The notes below the pieces were generated by a model. That model was given only the letters and a program-made list of their open reading frames with translations. It did no database searches and was not told the origin of the DNA. A stretch of 8,094 nucleotides of DNA, from assembly GCA_037441725.1 (NCBI GenBank), contig JBBIRT010000138.1, positions 1 to 8,094 on the forward strand, in the 5' to 3' direction. Shown here piece after piece: positions 1-5,048 of the stretch. The stretch comes from JBBIRT01 sp037441725. Lineage in GTDB: Bacteria; Desulfobacterota; BSN033; UBA1163. The position numbers were made by a program, and so were the translations under genes. The first letter of the stretch is position 1; every line of letters begins with the position of its first letter.

Positions 1-36
1 GGTGATCTTATGATTCTCAGACATCCCTGATCCCAA
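1..36 (-). CDS. murJ: Start of a leftward gene, probably murJ (lipid II flippase), cut by the window edge
   Basis: Only about 12 codons lie inside the window. Reading leftward they give LGSGMSENHKIT, open to base 1. MurJ (MviN) is the inner-membrane flippase that moves lipid II for peptidoglycan synthesis. MurJ proteins of deltaproteobacteria often begin with a short polar segment of the form MSE...ITRAAG, and murJ is a known neighbour of rpsT there, so the match is suggestive. Two starts are possible. TTG at 36-34 has a perfect AGGAGG (51-46) nine bases upstream; ATG at 24-22 matches the usual family N-terminus but has only a weak GGGA upstream. I chose TTG for the ribosome-binding site. No membrane segment is visible in so few codons, so the identification is an inference from the N-terminus and synteny. 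Confidence 0.45.
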   Translation of the reverse strand, partial: MGSGMSENHKIT

Positions 37-45
37 AAGGGGAAT

Positions 46-51
46 CCTCCT
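46..51 (-). promoter_or_regulatory. Shine-Dalgarno site AGGAGG for the leftward gene
   Basis: The minus strand reads AGGAGG at 51-46, nine bases before TTG at 36-34 and 21 before ATG at 24-22, so it supports the TTG start. It partly overlaps a small inverted repeat on the same strand (CCTCT at 60-56 with AGAGG at 53-49, two-base loop). TCCC (44-41 side) and GGGA (34-31 side) around the start could also pair. The site may therefore be partly masked in the mRNA. Confidence 0.45.
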
Positions 52-103
52 CTTTAGAGGTCCTATGGATAGAGCACTGAATAAGTTTCCAAAAGGAATT
101 TCT

Positions 104-265
104 TGACTGGGGAGGTAGGGTGGAAAAGACTTCGAGCGGATACCTTTAATCTTTCAGCACTATGGATTTAAACCTTGAAAATACTTTTTTTACCTTAAAC
201 GATGCTTAGATCATTCACTTCAAAAGCCCGCATTCGAAGGGTTTGGAACCCTACCTCTCCAGTCA
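104..265. repeat. Inverted repeat: 18-bp arms 104-121 and 248-265 around a 126-nt spacer
   Basis: The left arm reads TGACTGGGGAGGTAGGGT and the right arm ACCCTACCTCTCCAGTCA. They are complementary at 17 of 18 positions. The exception, G111 against T258, would be a G-U pair in plus-strand RNA but a C/A mismatch in minus-strand RNA. Just outside both arms a CTTGA-like word can be aligned if a four-base gap is allowed. Arms this long are very unlikely to occur by chance in 400 bases. The 162-bp unit could be a small non-autonomous mobile element, a pair of regulator sites in opposite orientation, or a long-range RNA stem. I see no clear target-site duplication and no coding sequence inside, so its nature is undecided. 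Confidence 0.75.
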
Positions 266-295
266 TTCAAGGACTTTTTTAGAGGTCACTTGAAT
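265..295. repeat. Imperfect hairpin just upstream of the rpsT promoter
   Basis: ATTCAAG (265-271) pairs with CTTGAAT (289-295), and GAC (272-274, reading GAC after G271) pairs with GTC (285-287), leaving A288 as a bulge and a loop rich in T at 275-284. The stem abuts the right arm of the long inverted repeat and ends six bases before the -35 box. A short competing stem, GGGTT (239-243) with AACCC (247-251), shares bases with that right arm. The hairpin is not followed by a T-run on either strand, so it does not look like an intrinsic terminator. Confidence 0.45.
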
Positions 296-300
296 AGATC

Positions 301-330
301 TTGACACACACTATCCCAAAATGTTAAAAA
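301..330 (+). promoter_or_regulatory. Probable sigma-70 promoter of rpsT
   Basis: A perfect TTGACA -35 hexamer lies at 301-306. The best -10 candidate is TAAAAA at 325-330 after an 18-bp spacer, matching four of six consensus bases; a TG at 322-323 may help as part of an extended element. Transcription would begin near 337 and give a leader of about 60 nt before the rpsT start. The -35 call is strong; the -10 assignment is uncertain. Confidence 0.55.
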
Positions 331-383
331 AATCAACGGATCATCATTCAGGCTGATTTCCCATAAAAAGATTTTTAAGGAAA

Positions 384-398
384 GGAGAAATCGTTTTG
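384..398 (+). promoter_or_regulatory. Ribosome-binding site and TTG start of rpsT
   Basis: GGAG at 384-387, within AAGGAAAGGAG, sits eight bases before TTG at 396-398. No in-frame ATG or GTG precedes the conserved S20 N-terminus, so this site fixes the start on TTG. Escherichia coli rpsT also starts with UUG, which is linked to its translational autoregulation. Confidence 0.8.
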
Positions 399-686
399 GC
401 AACCCATTTATCAGCTATAAAAAGAGCCCGACAAAACGAAAAGAGAAGGTTACGTAATCTCCACATCAAAAGCATGGTAAAGACTTCGGTGAAAAGGGTG
501 AGAGAGGCAATTGAAAAAAAAGATATCGAAGAGGCTCGAAGGGCACTGGCAAGGGCGATCCCTCTTATTCAAAAGGCCCGCTCTAAAGGTGTCTTCCACA
601 TCAATACGGCAGCAAGAAAAATATCACGTTTAACCCAAAAGGTGAATTCCCTATCCTCAACCCAAATAGCCAATCCTACCCCCTAA
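396..686 (+). CDS. rpsT: 30S ribosomal protein S20
   Basis: The 96-residue product is the primary 16S rRNA-binding protein S20 of the small subunit. The sequence shows the expected basic, alanine-rich, helical make-up, with HLSAIKRARQNEKRRLRN near the N-terminus (residues 4-21), KTSVKRVREAI around 29-39, and the conserved KARSKGVFHINTAARKISRL block around 60-79. Length is slightly above the common 86-90 residues because of a short tail ending in NPTP. Translation starts at TTG, read as methionine, behind a good ribosome-binding site. In several bacteria S20 represses its own translation, and the weak start codon fits that, although no regulation can be proved here. It is transcribed rightward from its own promoter, convergent with holA. 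The identification is secure. Confidence 0.97.
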   Translation: MATHLSAIKRARQNEKRRLRNLHIKSMVKTSVKRVREAIEKKDIEEARRALARAIPLIQKARSKGVFHINTAARKISRLTQKVNSLSSTQIANPTP

Positions 687-760
687 GTTCATAGATTATT
701 GAAAAAATCCATTTCAAAGGAGTCAGAACATAGAACCCCCTTATGTGGCGACGTCAAGGT
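687..760. other. Convergent gap between rpsT and holA, no clear terminator
   Basis: These 74 bases separate two converging genes. The only stems I can find are weak: TTGAAA (699-704) with TTTCAA (712-717), and ACATA (728-732) with TATGT (742-746). Neither is GC-rich or followed by the required T-run on the sense strand. An AGGAG at 717-721 has no usable start at the right distance. Termination here may be factor-dependent. Confidence 0.5.
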
Positions 761-1771
761 TTATTGAAGCTGACAGAGGTCAATCACCAACTTCTCTATT
801 AAGAGATCCTTTGGTCCACGGCTCCTCTTAATGGCCAGATCGGTTTGATGACACCTGAGGATTCCTTCATGAAGGGAACCTTCAGAAAAATTCCTTCCCT
901 GGTCAACCAATTTCTTTATATTCCATGGAGAAATTCCAAGCTCTCTGCTAAGCCCTCCAAAGTCCTTAAGATGACTTCTCTTCATCACCAACATATTCCA
1001 ATACTGCTTGGCCATCATACTCAAGAGGAAAGGGATTGGATCACCAAATTTAGACTCCTCCCCTTCTTTTCTGAAAGAGATTGTCCTCGTTTCTAATATC
1101 TTTTCTAAAATCCCAAGGGCTTTATTCAGATCTCTATTCCCAATGGCATCTGTTAAATCAAAGACCGTGCTGACTTTCACCTCTACCGTCATCTCCTCCA
1201 CATCCTTAAGGTCAACCACCTGTTTCTCACCTGTTCTTAAAAAAACCTTTTCCAAAGCCTGGTCGAGATCATAAAGGTGATCCCCTAACACCTCTATCAA
1301 ATAGTGAGCCGCTTCTTCCGAAATGGTTTTTCCCTTCTCTCTCATCCTATTTTTTAACCAGGCCACTATGGCCTTCCCCTTTAATCGATCATATTCAATG
1401 ACCCTTCCAACCTCCTCAATCTCTTTTTGATATTTCTTCCAGGGGCCAAGGGTTTGACCCCAAAGGACGAGGCAGGTCTGGGGAGAGGGATTCTGGATAT
1501 ATTTTCTTAATCCCTCTGCCTGTTCTCCACTCATAGAATCCGCTTTGCGTACAAGGATAAATCGGTATGGAGAAAACATGGGGAGGGTTTGAGCAGTCTG
1601 AACAATCTCCTTAACATCATGTTCTTCTCCATTGAATTGATGGAAATTGAACCCCCTTTCCTTTTGCGATAAAGTTCGGTTGAGGAGCCTCTGTATCTCC
1701 TCCTCGATCAAATAATCCTCAGAGCCATAAAGGAAATAGACAGGATAAAATGTTGAGAGGTGATCTTTCAT
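761..1771 (-). CDS. holA: DNA polymerase III subunit delta
   Basis: HolA is the delta subunit of the clamp-loader complex, which opens the beta sliding clamp and loads it on primed DNA. The 336-residue length is typical. Visible family signatures are the N-terminal FLYGSEDYLIEE (residues 13-24), the core strand RFILVRKAD (70-78), LGDHLYDLDQALEKV (162-176) from the second domain, and VFDLTDAIGNRD (203-214) before the C-terminal collar helices. Like other delta subunits it lacks a functional Walker A motif. The start ATG overlaps the stop of the upstream methyltransferase gene as ATGA (1771-1768). The nearest Shine-Dalgarno-like AGG is about 12 bases away, so translation probably depends on coupling to the upstream gene. 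It is the last gene of the leftward train and ends with TAA. Confidence 0.93.
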   Translation of the reverse strand: MKDHLSTFYPVYFLYGSEDYLIEEEIQRLLNRTLSQKERGFNFHQFNGEEHDVKEIVQTAQTLPMFSPYRFILVRKADSMSGEQAEGLRKYIQNPSPQTCLVLWGQTLGPWKKYQKEIEEVGRVIEYDRLKGKAIVAWLKNRMREKGKTISEEAAHYLIEVLGDHLYDLDQALEKVFLRTGEKQVVDLKDVEEMTVEVKVSTVFDLTDAIGNRDLNKALGILEKILETRTISFRKEGEESKFGDPIPFLLSMMAKQYWNMLVMKRSHLKDFGGLSRELGISPWNIKKLVDQGRNFSEGSLHEGILRCHQTDLAIKRSRGPKDLLIEKLVIDLCQLQ

Positions 1772-2943
1772 AATAGGTCATTGCCTTTCTTCCGGCTTCC
1801 CTCATAGAGTTCATATTCCAATAATCTACACTCAATGGGGCCATTAAAAAAAGTGACCCTTCGATTTGTCCGAAGCCCCACCCTTTTGGCCAGGTCGAGG
1901 TTTCCTGTAAAAATGTATCCTTTATATCCTTGGCATCTCTTTTTAAAGAAATCACCTATCTTCTTATAGATTTCCTTTAATTCCTCAACTTCTCCCATCC
2001 TCTCACCATATTCAGGGTTCAAAATCACAATCCCACCGCCTTCAGGAATAGGGGTTTGTGAAAAGTCACAGACTCCAAATTCAATGAAACGTTCGACCCC
2101 AGCGGTCATAGCATTTTTTCGAGCCGATTCGATGGCCTGCTGACTGATGTCGGTAGCAATAATCCTTCCGTTGAAATAGTCCTTGGACTCGGCTCGGATT
2201 CTCCTTCTCAGGCTTTTCCAAAAGGATTCATCAAAACCCAAAAGATGCATGAAGCCATAATTGCTCCTCAACAAACCTGGAGCTCGGCCAAGGGCAATCA
2301 AGGCAGCCTCAATGGCAAGGGTCCCGCTGCCACACATGGGGTTCACAAAATTCCCATTCCCTGCCCAGCCTGTGGCCAAGTTCACTGCTGCCGCCAGAGT
2401 TTCCTGCATGGGAGCTTTAAGCGGGATCATACGATATCCCCTCCGAGAAAGAGTTTCACCGGAGGTATCAAGAAAAACCTGACAGAGGCTTCCCCTCCAA
2501 TGGAGGTGAATCACCACCTGGTCTCTTTCTGATCCTGTTTCCGGTCTTTGGCCGCGTCTCTCTTTGATCCGATCGACCACGGCATCCTTGCATTTTACAT
2601 TCGCATACCTTGAATCCTTTATCGTTGGATTGTTCACAAAGGAGGTGACAGAGAAATAGCTCTTTTCTAAGATATAATCTTCCCAAGGAATTCTGGAGAC
2701 TTTTCTATAAAGTTCCTCAGGGGTCTTGGCTTCAAACGATTCTATCAGATAAAGAATTCGCTGTCCTGTACGGATGGTCAGATTTAGTCTTAAGGTATCC
2801 TCCAGAGTTCCTTCTGTCTCTACCTCCGCCAGCCCTTGAGACAAGACAGGAAAACCTAAGGAAAGGATTTCCTGCCTTAAGAAAGGAGGAACCCCTTTTG
2901 CGCAGGTAATGACGATCCGACTCTTCTTTTTCCAAAAAGACAT
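1768..2943 (-). CDS. THUMP-domain class I SAM-dependent RNA methyltransferase (RlmL-N/YpsC family)
   Basis: This 391-residue protein matches the family of N2-guanine RNA methyltransferases represented by the N-terminal half of E. coli RlmL (23S rRNA m2G2445) and by Bacillus YpsC. A ferredoxin-like and THUMP RNA-binding region covers about residues 5-160 and ends in DTSGETLSRRGYR (159-171). The Rossmann methyltransferase domain follows, with SAM-binding NPMCGSGTLAIEAALIA (201-217), an acidic strand end ATDIS (263-267), and catalytic motif IV as NPEYGER (309-315). Family members usually have NPPYGER, so the second proline is replaced by glutamate. The RlmK half found in E. coli is absent and the length matches the single-domain form. 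The start ATG has AGGAAG seven bases upstream. The exact modified nucleotide is inferred, so I give no gene symbol. Confidence 0.85.
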   Translation of the reverse strand: MSFWKKKSRIVITCAKGVPPFLRQEILSLGFPVLSQGLAEVETEGTLEDTLRLNLTIRTGQRILYLIESFEAKTPEELYRKVSRIPWEDYILEKSYFSVTSFVNNPTIKDSRYANVKCKDAVVDRIKERRGQRPETGSERDQVVIHLHWRGSLCQVFLDTSGETLSRRGYRMIPLKAPMQETLAAAVNLATGWAGNGNFVNPMCGSGTLAIEAALIALGRAPGLLRSNYGFMHLLGFDESFWKSLRRRIRAESKDYFNGRIIATDISQQAIESARKNAMTAGVERFIEFGVCDFSQTPIPEGGGIVILNPEYGERMGEVEELKEIYKKIGDFFKKRCQGYKGYIFTGNLDLAKRVGLRTNRRVTFFNGPIECRLLEYELYEGSRKKGNDLL

Positions 2944-2993
2944 AAATGCTTCCTAAGTTGAGCGAATTGGGGTCGTTTATGGAGGAGGATCCT

Positions 2994-3917
2994 TCAAAGT
3001 TCTTCGGGTGTAAAGGCCACCACTTCGTCAATCGTTTGGGCATTATTAAAAACCATAACCAACCGATCCACTCCAAGGGCTATTCCCGCAGAGGGAGGCA
3101 TCTCCTTTAGTTCTTCTAAAAATTTCAAAGGCATCGAATAAATGGGTTTGCCCCAGGATCGACGGTTTTCATTCTCGAGCTGAAACCGTCTCTGTTGTTC
3201 CTCAGAATCGATTAACTCTGAAAACCCATTGGCCAGCTCCACCCCCCCCATATAAAGCTCAAAACGTTCTGCAAGGCCTGGATCATTCTTCTTCAATCGG
3301 GCTAAGGCTCCCCGTTGAGCAGGATAATCATAAATCAATGTGGGCCTGCCAATTCCCAATTTGGGCTCAATGTCCTGAACCATGAGTTCATCAAAAAGAT
3401 TTCGTTTTAGGGCATCCCCCATTGAATATGGGGTATAACGATGAAAGGCCTCTTCCACCGTTATCCTCTCCCAGGTTTCAGAGAGGTGGATCTCTTGATT
3501 CCGAAAAAAAATTTTTTCTCCTAAACCAATCCCTTTGGCTAAAAAGTGGACCAAAGCCTCACACTCATCCATCAATGAAGTATAATCAGCCTCTGCTCGA
3601 TACCACTCTAAAAGGGTAAATTCCGGAAGGTGCAACCTCCCCCTCTCTCCATCTCTCCAGCATCTACAAATCTGAAAGATCTTCTCAAATCCTGATGCCA
3701 TCATCCGCTTCATGCAGAGCTCTGGAGAAGGATGAAGAAACCACGGACCTGACACCACAGCATCAATATAGGATTCTGGAGCCGGAGTCGGAATTCGGTG
3801 AGGGGTCTCGACCTCCAAGTATCCTCCCTCAATAAAAAATTGTCTGATCCCTTGGAGAATCCATGCCCTTCGTTGAAGGTTTTCTTTCCGCTTTAATAAC
3901 GCCCAATTCTTTGACAC
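2994..3917 (-). CDS. epmA: EF-P--(R)-beta-lysine ligase EpmA (PoxA/GenX)
   Basis: EpmA is a truncated class II lysyl-tRNA synthetase paralogue that attaches (R)-beta-lysine to the conserved lysine of EF-P, acting on a protein rather than tRNA. The 307 residues contain only the catalytic core with no anticodon-binding domain. Visible parts are motif 1 around GGYLEVETPHRIPTPAPES (31-49), SPELCMKRMMASGFEKIFQI (64-83), motif 2 around CRCWRDGERGRLHLPEFTLL (84-103), the substrate loop GGVELANGFSELID (224-237), and motif 3 AGIALGVDRLVMVF (277-290). In motif 2 the usual FRNEE is WRDGE. The gene starts at GTG (3917-3915) with AAGGAG at 3930-3925, which lies inside the last codons of efp, four bases from its stop. 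That spacing and pairing with efp make the assignment firm. Confidence 0.93.
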   Translation of the reverse strand: MSKNWALLKRKENLQRRAWILQGIRQFFIEGGYLEVETPHRIPTPAPESYIDAVVSGPWFLHPSPELCMKRMMASGFEKIFQICRCWRDGERGRLHLPEFTLLEWYRAEADYTSLMDECEALVHFLAKGIGLGEKIFFRNQEIHLSETWERITVEEAFHRYTPYSMGDALKRNLFDELMVQDIEPKLGIGRPTLIYDYPAQRGALARLKKNDPGLAERFELYMGGVELANGFSELIDSEEQQRRFQLENENRRSWGKPIYSMPLKFLEELKEMPPSAGIALGVDRLVMVFNNAQTIDEVVAFTPEEL

Positions 3918-3921
3918 GAAC

Positions 3922-4485
3922 CTACTCCTTCACTCTTTTGGAAAATTCCCCTGTTCGGGTATCGACTGTAATCAATTCTCCCTCTTCGATAAATGGAGGG
4001 ACACGAAGTACATACCCGGTTTCTAAGGTAGCAGGTTTAAAATCGGCTTTTGAGGTATCCCCTCTTACCCATGCCTCTGTCTTAATCACCCTGAGATTGA
4101 CAAAGTTTGGCAATTCAACTCCAATGGCTTTATCTTTGAATAATAGAACCTCTACATTCAGATTTTCAGTGAGGAAATGCTTTGCCTCCCCTAAAGACTC
4201 CTCACTAATCATGATCTGTTCATAAGTTTCATTATCCATAAAATAATAGTGATCCCCCTCTTTATAAAGAAATTGCATGGCTCGCTCTTCCAATGAAGCA
4301 GGTTCAAAAGTATCTCCCTCCCGGAATGTCCGGTCAATGGTTAACCCGGTGATCATGTTTCTTAACTTAGTCCGATAAAGGGCCTGGCCTTTGCCGGGCT
4401 TTGAAAATTCAAAAAATGTAACCATATAGGGATCCCCATCCAGGATGATTTTTAAACCCTTTCGTAAATCTGAAGCTGTATACAT
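3922..4485 (-). CDS. efp: Elongation factor P
   Basis: EF-P binds between the P and E sites and stimulates peptide bond formation at consecutive prolines. The 187-residue protein has the three beta-barrel domains of the family: a KOW-like N-terminal domain (about 1-62), a central OB domain (about 65-125) including GDHYYFMDNETYEQI, and a C-terminal OB domain ending in GELITVDTRTGEFSKRVKE. The loop residues FSKPGKGQALYRTKLRN (27-43) place the modifiable lysine at K32, equivalent to E. coli K34. A lysine here, not arginine, agrees with modification by the adjacent EpmA rather than by the EarP rhamnosylation route. The ATG start has AAAGGA with AGGA seven bases upstream. It follows lptE by 21 bp and is followed by epmA after four bases. 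Confidence 0.96.
   Translation of the reverse strand: MYTASDLRKGLKIILDGDPYMVTFFEFSKPGKGQALYRTKLRNMITGLTIDRTFREGDTFEPASLEERAMQFLYKEGDHYYFMDNETYEQIMISEESLGEAKHFLTENLNVEVLLFKDKAIGVELPNFVNLRVIKTEAWVRGDTSKADFKPATLETGYVLRVPPFIEEGELITVDTRTGEFSKRVKE
3925..3930 (-). promoter_or_regulatory. Ribosome-binding site of epmA inside the end of efp
   Basis: AAGGAG on the minus strand forms the last two sense codons of efp (K, E) and lies seven bases before the GTG start of epmA. It supports GTG as the true start and suggests that ribosomes ending on efp reinitiate on epmA. Confidence 0.75.
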
Positions 4486-4506
4486 GAGTGATCCTTTCTG
4501 AGGGGA

Positions 4507-5013
4507 TTAAAAATGATAAAAAAAACGAACTCGAATCCTCTCTGCCATCAATCTTCCAATCTGTTGAATGGCCACTTGCTTGTTGGCCTCATGGGTCAGA
4601 ACCTCTGAAGAGGTACGAAACCACCGGGTCTCAGTGAGATTCTTTTCCTCCCAAAGAACCTCTCCGGTCCGCTTTCTGAATAGAAGACCCAGCAGAAGAT
4701 TAGCCTGATATTCCTTGACATAACCTGATAGGTCGTAAGACACTGAGGTGATGCTGAAGGATCGGACCGTTCCCTCCAAGATGGCATCGGCCTGCATTCG
4801 ATCAACTACTCTCACCCTCCTGTCCTGAATGAATTCCCTTAGAAAGGCCTGGGTCAATGGAATCTCAATTCCAGGTTCAAAGGTCTCGTTCTTAAAGGTG
4901 GGGATTGCAATTGAATTTAGGCCCAGGGGAACATGGGTCTCCTTCCCTACCATTTGATAACCGCAGCCCATCAGGAACGTAAAACAACAAAGAATCGATA
5001 CAGCAATTTTCAT
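4507..5013 (-). CDS. lptE: LPS-assembly lipoprotein LptE
   Basis: LptE is the outer-membrane lipoprotein that plugs the LptD barrel and helps deliver lipopolysaccharide to the cell surface. The chosen ATG at 5013 gives 168 residues with a compact lipoprotein signal: K2, a hydrophobic stretch, then the lipobox LMGC with the lipidated Cys17, followed by GYQMVG, typical of LptE. Further family features are the IAIPTFKNETFEPGIE block after about residue 33, FIQDRRVRVVDRMQADAILEGTV, and a long C-terminal helix. AGGA lies seven bases before this ATG. A longer reading from TTG at 5055 would overlap the leuS stop and put a polar stretch before the signal peptide, so I reject it. Position after leuS is the usual arrangement in deltaproteobacteria. 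The family diverges fast, but signal, length and synteny agree. Confidence 0.87.
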   Translation of the reverse strand: MKIAVSILCCFTFLMGCGYQMVGKETHVPLGLNSIAIPTFKNETFEPGIEIPLTQAFLREFIQDRRVRVVDRMQADAILEGTVRSFSITSVSYDLSGYVKEYQANLLLGLLFRKRTGEVLWEEKNLTETRWFRTSSEVLTHEANKQVAIQQIGRLMAERIRVRFFYHF

Positions 5014-5048
5014 CCAATCGTCCTGTGCATCTATAAAGGTTCCTTCTA

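Larger units (their letters stand above)
37..395. other. Divergent intergenic region between the leftward murJ-like gene and rpsT
   Basis: This stretch of about 360 bases has no open reading frame of useful length on either strand. It holds the ribosome-binding site of the leftward gene (46-51), a long-range inverted repeat (104-121 with 248-265), a hairpin (265-295), a strong -35 box for rpsT (301-306) and the rpsT ribosome-binding site (384-387). A 10-base direct repeat, TTTAGAGGTC, occurs at 53-62 and 278-287. The heptamer TCATTCA occurs at 211-217, 263-269 and 344-350. I found no convincing leftward promoter; the best minus-strand pairs match consensus poorly. No tRNA-like cloverleaf is visible. 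Confidence 0.7.

Noticed and set aside
225..260. TTCGAA and GGGTTTGGAACCC words suggesting a tRNA T-arm
   Set aside because: No acceptor, D or anticodon stems can be built around them; the words only form a small local hairpin.
699..717. TTGAAA/TTTCAA stem as a possible terminator
   Set aside because: The stem is six AT-rich pairs with no adjacent T-run in the right orientation.
743..802. Short 19-codon plus-strand frame downstream of an AGGAG
   Set aside because: The AGGAG at 717-721 is 21 bases from the ATG, and the frame overlaps the holA 3' end antisense with no recognisable product.
1719..1955. Minus-strand 78-residue frame spanning the methyltransferase end and holA start
   Set aside because: It overlaps both well-supported genes in another frame and shows no recognisable domain.
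2732..3076. Minus-strand 114-residue frame across the epmA-methyltransferase gap
   Set aside because: Its ends overlap conserved coding sequence of epmA (motif 3) and the methyltransferase N-terminus in a different frame, so it is a shadow.
3922..4485. Alternative assignment of efp to the YeiP paralogue
   Set aside because: The modification loop KPGKGQA, the domain ends and the neighbouring epmA fit canonical EF-P.
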